From: Salinactinospora qingdaonensis
Lineage (GTDB): Bacteria > Actinomycetota > Actinomycetes > Streptosporangiales > Streptosporangiaceae
NCBI RefSeq assembly: GCF_039539445.1
Contig: NZ_BAABDD010000002.1
Location: 248,001-312,000 of the forward strand
Direction: 5' to 3'
Length of the DNA: 64,000 nt
Part shown: one piece after another, positions 10,138 to 18,568 of the stretch
Numbering within the stretch: the first letter of the stretch is position 1
Layout: each line of letters begins with the position of its first letter
Position numbers and translations under genes: made by a program
Notes under the pieces: model-generated
Told to the model about the DNA's origin: nothing
The model's database searches: none
What the model saw: only the letters and a program-made list of their open reading frames with translations

Positions 10138-10181
10138 CGCGCCGATCCGCGCCCCAATCGACGACAGAAAGGACGACATCC

Positions 10182-13100
10182 ATGGCGCCGCCGCAAGGTC
10201 TCGTTGACGTGCTGCCGCTGGCCCCGCTCCAGCGAGGACTGCTGTTCCACGCCCTCTACAACGACCGCGACCTCGACGTCTACACCGTTCAGCACGTATT
10301 CGAGTTCACCCGGCCCGTCGACGCCACCGCGCTGCGCGCCTCCGCCGCGGAGATGCTGCGGCGCCACCCCAACCTGCGCGCCGGTTTCGCCCATGAGGGC
10401 ATGGACGAGCCCGTCCAGTTCATCCCCGCCGAGGCCCCGGTCGACTGGCGGGAGATCGACCTGCGCGGGTTCGACGAAGAGGAACGGGAACGGCGATTGC
10501 TGCGGCTGCGCCGCGAGGAGCGCGAGCGCCGCTTCGACCTCACCCGGCCCCCGCTCATCCGCAACGTGTTGGTGCGCTGCTCAGCCGAGCGCACGGTGCT
10601 GGTCGAGACCCACCACCACATCATCATGGACGGCTGGTCGGGCACCCTCTACATCTTCGAGCTGTTGGAGCTGTACCGTCACGGCGCCGACCCGGCCGCT
10701 TTGGCGCCCGCCCGCCCCTACCGCGACTATCTACAGTGGCTGGCCCAGCGTGGCGCTACCAACGACGGTGCCGGCAACCCCTCGATCGCCGCCTGGCGCG
10801 AGGAATTGGCCGATTTGTCCGGCCCCACTCTGGTGGCCCCGCCTGACGTGGGGCGGGCTCCCGTCATGCCGCGCTCGCACGAGGCCCAGGTTCCCGATGC
10901 CACCGTCGCCGCGCTGACGGCTCTGGCCCGCCAGCGCGGGGTCACCCCCAACGCGGTGCTGTCCACCGCGTGGGCTTTGGCGCTGCGCGCCCACACCGGC
11001 CGTGACGACATCGTCTTCGGCAACACCGTCTCCGGTCGGCCCCCCGAGATCCCCGATGTCGACTCCATCATCGGACTGTTCTTCAACACCATCCCGGTAC
11101 GGGTTACCGTGCGCCCCGACGAGACGGTGGCCGACCTGTTCACCCGGGTCCACCGCCGCCAGGGGGAGTTGCTCCCCCACCACCACACCGATCTGGCTGA
11201 GATCCAGCGCCAGGCCGGGGTGGGGGCGCTGTTCGACACCCTGTACGTGCTGCGCAACACCCCTAAGGACGACCAGCATGCGCGCGAGCTACAGCAGGCG
11301 GTCGGGCTGGAGCGCGTCTCGGCGGCCGACGCCACGCACTACCCGTTGACCTTCGTCGCCCAACCCGGCGAGACGCTGACGATCTCGTTGGCCTACCGGC
11401 CCGACCTCTTCGACGACGCCACCGCGCGTACCCTCTTCGACCGGGTGCTCACCGCGGTGGAGCGCATCGTCGCCGAGCCCGACCTGCCAGTGGCCCAACT
11501 GGACCTTCTCACCGAAGACGAGCGCCGCGCGGTGCTGACTACGTTTAACGACACCGCTGCCGACATCCCCGAGCGCACCATCCCGGAGTTGTTCGAGGAG
11601 GCGGTGCGGCAGTGGCCCGACCGTACCGCCCTCGTCTGCCACGACACCCAACTGACCTTCGCCGAGCTCAACGCCTGCGCCAACCGGATGGCGCGGCTGC
11701 TGGTCGGCTACGGCGCCGGTCCCGAGCGTCTGGTCGCGCTGGGGCTGCCCCGCTCCGAGCAGGCGGTTGTGGCACTGTTCGCCGTACTCAAAGCCGGGGC
11801 CGGCTACGTGCCACTCGACCTGGAGCACCCGCCGGCGCGACTGGCGGAGACCCTCACCGACGCCGGGCCGGCAGTGACCCTGGTCACCCGCGCCTCACAG
11901 GATCGTGTCCCCGAAGTGGCCGGCAGCCGGCGCCTCGTCATCGACGACGACGCGATCGCCGCCGAACTGGCCGCGTGCCACGACCACGACCTCACCGACG
12001 CCGACCGGGACGCGCCGCTCCACCTCGACGCTCTCGCCTACACCATCTACACCTCCGGCTCGACCGGCCGCCCTAAGGGCGTCGCCGTCGGTCACCGGGG
12101 GTTGACGAACATGCTCTACAACCACCGCCACCACATCTTCGACCCGGTGGTCCGGCGGGCGGGCAACCGGGTGCTGCGCGTGGCCCACACGGTGTCCTTC
12201 TCCTTCGACATGTCCTGGGAGGAGCTGCTGTGGCTGGTGCAGGGCCACGAGGTGCACCTGCTCGATGAGGAGATGCGCCGCGACTCCCACACCCTCACCA
12301 CCTACTGCGCCCGCCACCACATCGACGTCATCAACGTCACCCCCTCCTACTGCGGGCAACTCATCGAAGACGGTCTGCTCGACAGCGTCCACCGTCCGCC
12401 GCTGGTGCTGCTCGGCGGCGAGGCCGTCTCCGAAGCGGTGTGGGAGCGGCTGGCCGCCACCCCCGACGTGCTCGGCTACAACCTCTACGGCCCCACCGAG
12501 TACACGATCAATACCCTCGGCGGCGGTACCGAGGACAGCGCGACGCCCACCGTGGGGCGGCCGATCTTCAACACCTGCGCCTACGTCTTGGACTCTGGGT
12601 TGGCGCCGGTGGCGCCCGGCGTCGCCGGGGAGCTCTACATCGCCGGAGTCGGGATGGCGCGCGGCTATGTCGGCCGTCCGGACTTGACCGCCGAACGGTT
12701 CGTCGCCAACCCCTTCGGGCCGCCCGGCTCCCGGCTGTACCGCACCGGTGACCTGGTGCGCTGGTGTGACGACGGCACCATCGACTTCCTGGGGCGCGCC
12801 GACGACCAGATCAAGATCCGCGGCTACCGGGTGGAGCCCGGCGAGATCGCCACCGTCTTGGAGGCCCACCCCGACGTCGCCCAGGCGGCCGTGGTCGTGC
12901 GTACCGACGCCCCGGGGGTGCAGCGTCTCGTCGGCTACGTCGTCCCCACCGCCACGGCCGAAGGCACCGACGCCGAGCCGATCGACACCGCGACCGTGCG
13001 TGCGGTCGCGGCGGCGCGCCTACCGGAGTACATGGTGCCCGCCATCGTCATGGCTATCGACGAGCTGCCGCTGACCACCAACGGCAAACTCGACCGTGAT

Positions 13101-14180
13101 GCCCTGCCCCGCCCCGACACCGGTGATGCGGGTGGGCGCGAGCCGCGTGACGAGCAAGAAGAGCTGCTGTGCCGGCTCTTCGCCGAGACGTTGGGGCTGT
13201 CCCAGGTCAGCATCGACGATGACTTCTTCGCGCTCGGCGGGCACTCGCTGTTGGCGATGCGTCTGGTGGGACGGCTCCGTAAGGAGACCGGCACGCGACT
13301 GACAGCCGGCAGCCTGGCCACGGCGCCCACCGTGGCACGGCTGGCCGAGCTGCTCTCGGAGGGCGGTGGGCCCAACGACCCTCTGGCTCCCCTGCTGCCG
13401 CTGCGCACGGCGGGGCGGGCGGCGCCGTTGTTCTGCGTGCATCCGGCAGCCGGCTTTGGCTGGTCGTTCGCCGGGCTCGCCCCCTACATCGCCGACCGTC
13501 CGATCTATGCGCTGCAATCGCCGGGGTTGCGCGGCGAGACGATCGCCGCCGACATCGACACGCTCGTCGACGACTATCTGGGCCACATCCGCACCGTGCA
13601 GCCGGAGGGGCCCTACCACCTGCTCGGCTGGTCGTTCGGGGGGCAGGTCGTGCACCGGCTGGCCACTCGGCTGCGCGCTCAGGGCGAGCGCGTGGGGCTG
13701 CTGGCGATCTTGGACACCTACCCCGTCGACGAGGCGCGCAAGGCAGCGCGCGCCGAACCCGTGCCGAGCGGCCCGCAGTTGGAGCAGGAGGCGCTGGACT
13801 TCCTGCTGCGCGGCTCCATGCGCGAGCTCCCGCAGTGGCTGCACCCGCCCTACTCGCGTTCCGACGTCACCGAGTTGATCCGGGAGAATGGCGGTGTGTG
13901 GGGCGACTTCGACGAGCGCACCCTCTCGGCGGTCGTGGACACCTACCGGGCCAACGCTGAGCTGATGACCCGCATGAGCTACGCCGAGTTCGACGGTGAC
14001 CTGCTCTTCTTCGCCGCGGCGGAGAACCCCGCCGGTGAGGCTCAGGCGTGGCACCCCTACGTGGCCGGCGACGTCGACGCCCACGTGGTCAACGCCGGAC
14101 ACGAGACCCTTACCGGGCCCGCGGCGCTGAGCCACATCGGCCCTGTCGTCGCCAAAGCCTTGCAGCGGTCGGCCGGGTGA
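10182..14180 (+). CDS. Siderophore NRPS, terminal module C-A-T-TE (N5-hydroxyornithine)
   Basis: Terminal synthetase of 1332 residues. ATG 10182 follows AGAAAGGA; the frame is open far upstream, but the protein begins naturally at VDVLPLAPLQRGLLFHA. Domains: C (10200-11490; HHHIIMDGWS about 10610), A (about 11560-13110; TSGSTGRPKG, NLYGPTEYT, YRTGDL, NGKLDR), carrier (FFALGGHSLLAMRL about 13220) and thioesterase (about 13390-14170; nucleophile motif GWSFGG about 13630). The adenylation pocket reads DMENLGLINK, the code known for N5-hydroxyornithine in coelichelin-type siderophores. The thioesterase would release the chain by hydrolysis, cyclisation of hydroxyornithine to a lactam, or oligomerisation; the sequence does not decide which. 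The C domain looks like the D-accepting type although the preceding module lacks an E domain. Confidence 0.95.
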   Translation: MAPPQGLVDVLPLAPLQRGLLFHALYNDRDLDVYTVQHVFEFTRPVDATALRASAAEMLRRHPNLRAGFAHEGMDEPVQFIPAEAPVDWREIDLRGFDEEERERRLLRLRREERERRFDLTRPPLIRNVLVRCSAERTVLVETHHHIIMDGWSGTLYIFELLELYRHGADPAALAPARPYRDYLQWLAQRGATNDGAGNPSIAAWREELADLSGPTLVAPPDVGRAPVMPRSHEAQVPDATVAALTALARQRGVTPNAVLSTAWALALRAHTGRDDIVFGNTVSGRPPEIPDVDSIIGLFFNTIPVRVTVRPDETVADLFTRVHRRQGELLPHHHTDLAEIQRQAGVGALFDTLYVLRNTPKDDQHARELQQAVGLERVSAADATHYPLTFVAQPGETLTISLAYRPDLFDDATARTLFDRVLTAVERIVAEPDLPVAQLDLLTEDERRAVLTTFNDTAADIPERTIPELFEEAVRQWPDRTALVCHDTQLTFAELNACANRMARLLVGYGAGPERLVALGLPRSEQAVVALFAVLKAGAGYVPLDLEHPPARLAETLTDAGPAVTLVTRASQDRVPEVAGSRRLVIDDDAIAAELAACHDHDLTDADRDAPLHLDALAYTIYTSGSTGRPKGVAVGHRGLTNMLYNHRHHIFDPVVRRAGNRVLRVAHTVSFSFDMSWEELLWLVQGHEVHLLDEEMRRDSHTLTTYCARHHIDVINVTPSYCGQLIEDGLLDSVHRPPLVLLGGEAVSEAVWERLAATPDVLGYNLYGPTEYTINTLGGGTEDSATPTVGRPIFNTCAYVLDSGLAPVAPGVAGELYIAGVGMARGYVGRPDLTAERFVANPFGPPGSRLYRTGDLVRWCDDGTIDFLGRADDQIKIRGYRVEPGEIATVLEAHPDVAQAAVVVRTDAPGVQRLVGYVVPTATAEGTDAEPIDTATVRAVAAARLPEYMVPAIVMAIDELPLTTNGKLDRDALPRPDTGDAGGREPRDEQEELLCRLFAETLGLSQVSIDDDFFALGGHSLLAMRLVGRLRKETGTRLTAGSLATAPTVARLAELLSEGGGPNDPLAPLLPLRTAGRAAPLFCVHPAAGFGWSFAGLAPYIADRPIYALQSPGLRGETIAADIDTLVDDYLGHIRTVQPEGPYHLLGWSFGGQVVHRLATRLRAQGERVGLLAILDTYPVDEARKAARAEPVPSGPQLEQEALDFLLRGSMRELPQWLHPPYSRSDVTELIRENGGVWGDFDERTLSAVVDTYRANAELMTRMSYAEFDGDLLFFAAAENPAGEAQAWHPYVAGDVDAHVVNAGHETLTGPAALSHIGPVVAKALQRSAG

Positions 14181-14256
14181 GCACCGCGGGACCCTGACAG
14201 CACCGCTCGTGCGCCCGGCCCCGCCTATCCACAGACATGACAGAAAGGACCCTGTT

Positions 14257-14454
14257 GTGAGCAACCCCTTCGATGACGCCGACGCCCGTTTTCTCGTCCT
14301 GGTCAACGACGAGGAGCAGCATTCGCTATGGCCAGAGTTCGCCGCCGTCCCCGACGGCTGGCACGTCGTGCTCGGGCCGGTGAGTCGCGATGAGGCGATC
14401 GACTACGTCAACACCAATTGGACGGATCTGCGCCCCAAGAGCGTACGGCGGTGA
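14257..14454 (+). CDS. MbtH-like NRPS accessory protein
   Basis: Small protein of 65 residues starting at GTG 14257, with AGAAAGGA about 10 nt before it. It carries the family signature: NDEEQHSLWP near residue 20, then PDGWHVV and NTNWTDLRPKSV. MbtH-like proteins bind adenylation domains and are needed for folding or activity of many actinomycete NRPSs. It lies 76 bp after the thioesterase-ending NRPS and is probably the last gene of that operon, acting on the four A domains encoded there. Confidence 0.95.
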   Translation: MSNPFDDADARFLVLVNDEEQHSLWPEFAAVPDGWHVVLGPVSRDEAIDYVNTNWTDLRPKSVRR

Positions 14455-14506
14455 GGGCACGGTGACGCTGCTCAATCGTGATCAGGACGCAACCACCCTC
14501 TATAGG

Positions 14507-14545
14507 TAAGGCATAGCTAACCTTAGTAAGGTTAGCGTGTCCTTT
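14507..14545 (+). promoter_or_regulatory. Two tandem DtxR/IdeR-type iron boxes
   Basis: TAAGGCATAGCTAACCTTA (14507-14525) and TAAGGTTAGCGTGTCCTTT (14527-14545) each match 15 of 19 positions of the DtxR/IdeR consensus TWAGGTTAGSCTAACCTWA. Their inner half-sites form a perfect outward-facing dyad (14516-14536). Starts are 20 bp apart. They lie 42 bp before the binding-protein start, so iron-loaded repressor would shut off this gene and anything transcribed with it. Confidence 0.85.
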
Positions 14546-14586
14546 TTGGGGATCTTCATTCCTCGTAATCGTCAGGAGAGCTGATC

Positions 14587-15594
14587 ATGCGTGAACGGAT
14601 GCGCACGTGGGTGGCGATCGCCGCGAGCGGCGCGCTGTTGTTGACCACCGCCGCCTGCGGCACACCCGAGACCGAATCTTCCGAGGCCAGCCCCAGTCCC
14701 AGCGGCGCAAGCGAGCTTCGCACCTTTGAAGCCGACAACGGTGCCGTCGAGGTTCCCACCGACCCCCAGCGTGTCGTTGCGCTGTCCTACGCCGTGCAGC
14801 CGGCCATCGAGCTGGGTGCCAGCGTGGTGGGGGTGGACACCCAGCAGAACTGGGGCGAACGCATCCACCCCGATGACGTGGCCACGGTGGACTCGGTGGA
14901 ACAGGTCGGCTCCACCAGCGAGCCCAACTACGAGGCCATCGCTGGTCTCGAACCTGACCTCATCGTGGTGGGCTGGCCCAAGCGGGGGCTCGACACGCTG
15001 CCCGTGGCCGACTTGGAGGCCATCGCCCCCACCGCCGTCATCGGCCTGGGAGACCCCTCCTCCTGGAAGGAGCTGGAGTCGCGCGTGGCCGACGTCGTCG
15101 GCCGTACCGGCGCCTACGAGGACGTGCAGCAACAGTACGACCAGCGCGTCACCGAGTTGGGCGAGGAGTACGCCGAGACCCTCGACTCGACCGACTTCGC
15201 CTTCATCCGCTCCACCGAGGGCACGCCCGGCGCCCAGGCCGGCCAGGTCATGCAGGAGTTCGGCCCGGCGTGGAACACCAACATCGCCGAAGAGGTCGGT
15301 CTGAACTTCATCGGTGAGCAAAACGAGGCTTCACGTCAGGCGTGGGCGGCCTACTACTCCCTGGAGGAACTCGACAAGGTCGCCGATGCCGACGCGATCC
15401 TCACCGAGTCCGATCCCGAGGGCAACGTCCCCGACGCCACGCAGCAGATCCTCGACATGGACGCCTTCTCCTCCCTACCGGCGGCCCAAGACGACCAGGT
15501 CCACCCCTTCCCTTGGAGTGGCGCCACCACCCACAAGAGTGCGTTGCTGACCCTGGACAGTCTTGACACGATCCTGGAGCAGGTCAGTTCCTAA
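14587..15594 (+). CDS. Ferric-siderophore ABC transporter substrate-binding lipoprotein (FecB/FhuD type)
   Basis: Protein of 335 residues with an export signal and lipobox ending at Cys24 (LLLTTAAC), followed by a Ser/Pro/Glu-rich linker that tethers the domain to the membrane. The body is the class III periplasmic-binding fold of FecB/FhuD: PQRVVALSYAVQPAIELGASVVGV near the N-terminus and EPDLIVVGWP in the first lobe. AGGAGAG precedes ATG 14587. The tandem iron boxes just upstream and the NRPS genes make it the receptor for the locus's ferric siderophore. Permease and ATPase genes for uptake are not adjacent and must be elsewhere. A strong hairpin closes the unit. Confidence 0.93.
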   Translation: MRERMRTWVAIAASGALLLTTAACGTPETESSEASPSPSGASELRTFEADNGAVEVPTDPQRVVALSYAVQPAIELGASVVGVDTQQNWGERIHPDDVATVDSVEQVGSTSEPNYEAIAGLEPDLIVVGWPKRGLDTLPVADLEAIAPTAVIGLGDPSSWKELESRVADVVGRTGAYEDVQQQYDQRVTELGEEYAETLDSTDFAFIRSTEGTPGAQAGQVMQEFGPAWNTNIAEEVGLNFIGEQNEASRQAWAAYYSLEELDKVADADAILTESDPEGNVPDATQQILDMDAFSSLPAAQDDQVHPFPWSGATTHKSALLTLDSLDTILEQVSS

Positions 15595-15624
15595 CCCCCG
15601 GGGGCCACGCCCCACGGCCCGGTC

Positions 15625-15653
15625 GTGCCGGCGCCCCTGAGGGGCGCCGGCAC
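15625..15653 (+). terminator. Hairpin terminator after the binding-protein gene
   Basis: A perfect 13-bp stem (GTGCCGGCGCCCC with its complement) closes on a 3-nt TGA loop, 30 bp after the stop codon. There is no U-tract, as is usual in high-GC actinomycetes. Confidence 0.8.
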
Positions 15654-15986
15654 CGCGGTGACTTCCGCGCCCCATGCGTGCCCGGGGTGGCCTTCCCGCC
15701 AGGGGGCAGTTGCGCGCTTGTGTAAGCGGTGGTGGACTCCTGGTCGCTCATCCCCGATCGACTACCGTTTCGCCTCGCGTTCGCCTCGTGACCACCTCGA
15801 CCGGCGCTGGGAGCCCTGTGATCCACAGCGGGAAACGGCCGTTGCCACGCCTCGACACTCTGGGCCGGTGGGCGCTGCGGCAGGGGCCGCGCCCGCGCGA
15901 GACGCTGACCGTGTGTCACCATGCCACGGCGGCAGGTGCCGCGATCCCTCCCCGGGACACACCCGGGCATCCGTGAAAGGTGCACG
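15654..15986. other. Intergenic region before the MFS exporter
   Basis: No convincing gene on either strand; short frames here lack ribosome-binding sites and recognisable protein sequence. I see no iron box. It presumably holds the exporter promoter. Confidence 0.5.
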
Positions 15987-17264
15987 GTGAAACCCGCATC
16001 CATCGCCATTGACATCACGCCGTTACAGATCAGCAGGGAGTTCCGGATCGCGTTCACCGCGCGACTGATCTCGCTGGTGGGGATCGGCTTCACCACGACC
16101 GCGCTGCCGCTCCAGGTCTACGCGATGACACGGTCGTCGCTGCTGGTGGCCACCGTCGCCGCGACGGCGGGAGTCTCCATGTTCGCGGGTACGCTCACCG
16201 GCGGTGTGCTCGCCGACCGCCTCGACCGCAGGAGGCTGATCATCGGAGGGCGGCTCGCCGCCACGGTGGCCTTCGTGCTCCTGGCCGCCAACACCGTTGT
16301 GCCCGAACATCCCCTCTTGGCGCTGATCTACGCCTGTGCGGCGCTCAACGGGTTCCTGGGCAGCTTCAGTACCGTCGCCCTACAGGCCGCCGCCCCGGGC
16401 TTCGTCCCGCCCGACCGGCTGGCCGCCGCCGGAGCGTTGCTCGCCATGACGGCCAAACTGGGAATGGCCATCTCTCCCGCCCTGGCCGGTCTGATCATCG
16501 CCGTGTGGGGCTTTGGCGTCAACTACAGCATCACTGCTGTGGCCGGTATGCTCACGGTGGCGATGGTCTGGCGGCTCCCCTCGTTGCATCCCCCGGCGCG
16601 CCAGGGCGCTCAAGGGGCGCGTTCCCTCTTCGCCGACATCGCCGCCGGTCTTTCCTTCGCCGCCCGCGACCGTACCGTCGGCCCCTTGCTACTGGTGGGG
16701 TTCCTCCTGCTGCTGTTCGCCTCCCCCCAAGTCCTCATCCCGGCGTTCAACGACCGGGTGCTCGACGGCAGCGAGTTCACCGCGGGACTGCTCTATGCCG
16801 CCCCCGCCACTGGAGCCGCTGTCGGTTCGCTGACCAGCGGCTGGACCGGACGGGTGCGTCACACGGGCTCGTTTTTGCTGGGGGCCGTCGCGGTGTGCGG
16901 GGGCGCTGTGGTGGGGCTGGGAATCGCCCCCACCCTCGTTGCCGCTCTCGTCGCGCTCACGTTCTTCGGGGTCGGCCAGATCGTCGAGGAGATCCTGCGC
17001 TATGCGCTGTTGCAGTCGCACACCCCTGACGCCCTCCGTGGGCGCGTCAATAGCCTCTGGACCGCCCAGGCAACCGCTGGTGGGGCACTGGGCTCCCTTA
17101 CTCTGGGCGCTATCGTCCCCCTTGTGGGAGTGAGTACGGCGATTGTGATCGGAGGCGCGGCCACCGTCGCTGCTGTGACGGTGATCGTGGTGAGTCTGCC
17201 TGGGCTGCGGCGCGCCGGCGTCGCCCCAGCCGTCCCCGGCAACGACAGCGGTATCTCAAGTTAG
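15987..17264 (+). CDS. MFS exporter, EntS-like (probable siderophore export)
   Basis: Membrane protein of 425 residues starting at GTG 15987, with GAAAGG 6 nt upstream; the open frame upstream (15921) has no support. About 12 hydrophobic segments are visible. The N-terminal part has LISLVGIGFTTTALPLQVYAMT and, in the loop after helix 2, GGVLADRLDRRRL, the major-facilitator loop motif. The sequence style is that of the MFS_3/EntS group, whose best-known member exports enterobactin. Its place between the binding lipoprotein and the siderophore-interacting protein supports export of the NRPS product. Its stop codon lies inside the iron box that controls the next gene. Confidence 0.88.
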   Translation: MKPASIAIDITPLQISREFRIAFTARLISLVGIGFTTTALPLQVYAMTRSSLLVATVAATAGVSMFAGTLTGGVLADRLDRRRLIIGGRLAATVAFVLLAANTVVPEHPLLALIYACAALNGFLGSFSTVALQAAAPGFVPPDRLAAAGALLAMTAKLGMAISPALAGLIIAVWGFGVNYSITAVAGMLTVAMVWRLPSLHPPARQGAQGARSLFADIAAGLSFAARDRTVGPLLLVGFLLLLFASPQVLIPAFNDRVLDGSEFTAGLLYAAPATGAAVGSLTSGWTGRVRHTGSFLLGAVAVCGGAVVGLGIAPTLVAALVALTFFGVGQIVEEILRYALLQSHTPDALRGRVNSLWTAQATAGGALGSLTLGAIVPLVGVSTAIVIGGAATVAAVTVIVVSLPGLRRAGVAPAVPGNDSGISS

Positions 17265-17279
17265 CTTAGCCTAAGCTAG
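17261..17279 (+). promoter_or_regulatory. DtxR/IdeR-type iron box before the flavoreductase
   Basis: TTAGCTTAGCCTAAGCTAG matches 16 of 19 consensus positions, and its inner 17 bp are perfectly palindromic around one central base. It overlaps the exporter's TAG stop (17262-17264) and lies 62 bp before the flavoreductase start. Confidence 0.85.
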
Positions 17280-17341
17280 GATTTCGGATGCGTCGCGGTC
17301 ACCCTAAGGACCGCGTTACCCGATTGCGGAGGAGAGTGTCC

Positions 17342-18160
17342 TTGACCGTCACGAGGAGCGAAGCGCGCCGCGAGATGTACCCGCTGCGGGCCCGCAACCT
17401 GGAGGTTCGTTCTACAGAGCGGATCACCCCACGGATGATCCGCGTCATCTTCACCGGCGACGACCTGGCCGACTTCCGCAGCGACAACTACGCCGACCAC
17501 ATCAAGCTGTTCTTCCCCGACGAGGAGACCGGCGAGCACCGCCTGCCCGTCGTCGACGAGAACGAACGCTGGAACGCCAAGGATCCCGGATACATCTTCC
17601 GCGACTACACCGTGCGCCGGTTCGACCGGCAGGCCCGTGAGCTGACTGTGGACTTCGTCGCCCACGACCATGGCCCCGCCGGTCGCTGGGCCATGCGCGC
17701 CGTTCCCGGCCAGCGGCTGGGCGTCCTCGGCCCGCGCGGCACCCACTACGTTCCCCACGACTTCGACTACTACGTGATCGCCGCCGACGAGACCGCTCTG
17801 CCCGCAGCCGCCCGGTGGCTGGAGGAGTTGCCGCGGCAGGCCACGGTCTTCGCCTTCCTGGAGGTTGCCGACGCCGCTGAGGAACAGCACATCGACGCCC
17901 CCGCGGGGGCCAGTATCACCTGGCTGCACCGCGACGGCGCCGAACCCGGAACCACCGACCTGCTCGAACGGGCCGTGCGCGGGCTGACCCTGCCCGAGGG
18001 CGAAGGGTTCGTCTGGGTGGCCGGGGAGGCGAGCTGCCTGAAGAACATCCGCCGTTACCTCAAGGAAAGCGGCTTTGAACGCGGTCGCACCGCCGACGTT
18101 GACGGCTACTGGCGCCGTGGCACGGTCAACCTCGACCACCACGCTCCTCCCGAGGACTAG
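17342..18160 (+). CDS. Siderophore-interacting protein (FAD-dependent ferric-siderophore reductase)
   Basis: Protein of 272 residues of the SIP/ViuB family, which uses FAD and NAD(P)H to reduce ferric siderophores in the cytoplasm and free the iron. The FAD-binding half has RMIRVIFTGDDLADF and the flavin-contact motif YTVRRFD (residues about 85-90); the C-terminal half has FVWVAGEASCLKNIRRYL, the nicotinamide-binding region ending in the family's typical tail. I prefer TTG 17342 because GGAGGAGA lies 6-7 nt upstream; GTG 17336 in the same frame is possible but too close to it. An iron box precedes the gene and a long palindrome ends it, so it is a separate iron-regulated unit. Confidence 0.92.
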   Translation: MTVTRSEARREMYPLRARNLEVRSTERITPRMIRVIFTGDDLADFRSDNYADHIKLFFPDEETGEHRLPVVDENERWNAKDPGYIFRDYTVRRFDRQARELTVDFVAHDHGPAGRWAMRAVPGQRLGVLGPRGTHYVPHDFDYYVIAADETALPAAARWLEELPRQATVFAFLEVADAAEEQHIDAPAGASITWLHRDGAEPGTTDLLERAVRGLTLPEGEGFVWVAGEASCLKNIRRYLKESGFERGRTADVDGYWRRGTVNLDHHAPPED

Positions 18161-18195
18161 CCCACCCGCCGGTGCCGGCTCTTGTGGCCCGGTAG

Positions 18196-18239
18196 CGCAT
18201 GCGACGGCCCGCGGTCATGACCGCGGGCCGTCGCATGCG
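18196..18239. terminator. 44-bp perfect palindrome, terminator after the flavoreductase
   Basis: Every base from 18196 to 18239 pairs with its partner around a CATG centre, giving a 22-bp dyad. As RNA this folds to a very stable hairpin 35 nt after the stop codon. Being fully symmetric, it could stop transcription from both sides. Confidence 0.8.
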
Positions 18240-18568
18240 TGAGCGCGGCCTGGCGCGATAGCGCGAACGGCCCCCGGCCGTACCGTGGCGCCGGCCGTGA
18301 TGGAAAACTGTTGGGCCGTGGAGTGTTGTAGTGGCGGGTGGGTCACCGGTGACCCGGTCCCGCCCTGGGGGCGGTCCCACCGCAGCCACGCCACGTCCCT
18401 GAGCGGGACCGTGGGGCGGGCGCTCGGCTCCTTATATCTCCATAAGCTCGGATCATCGCCGCTTCGGGGCGCCACACCAGCACGGCTGGGCGGCAGGCCC
18501 GGCACCGGCGCGTGGTCCGTCGACTTAGCCGCCGCGGAACCAGAGCAAGCGGAAAAGAGGAAAGGTCC
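18240..18568. other. Intergenic region before panD
   Basis: No convincing gene. A small A+T-richer patch (18431-18446, TTATATCTCCATAAGC) may belong to the panD promoter. No iron box is visible. Confidence 0.45.

Noticed and set aside
8874..10181. Longer start for the third NRPS
   Set aside because: The frame overlaps the second NRPS gene and its translation there is low-complexity; ATG 10182 has a clear ribosome site.
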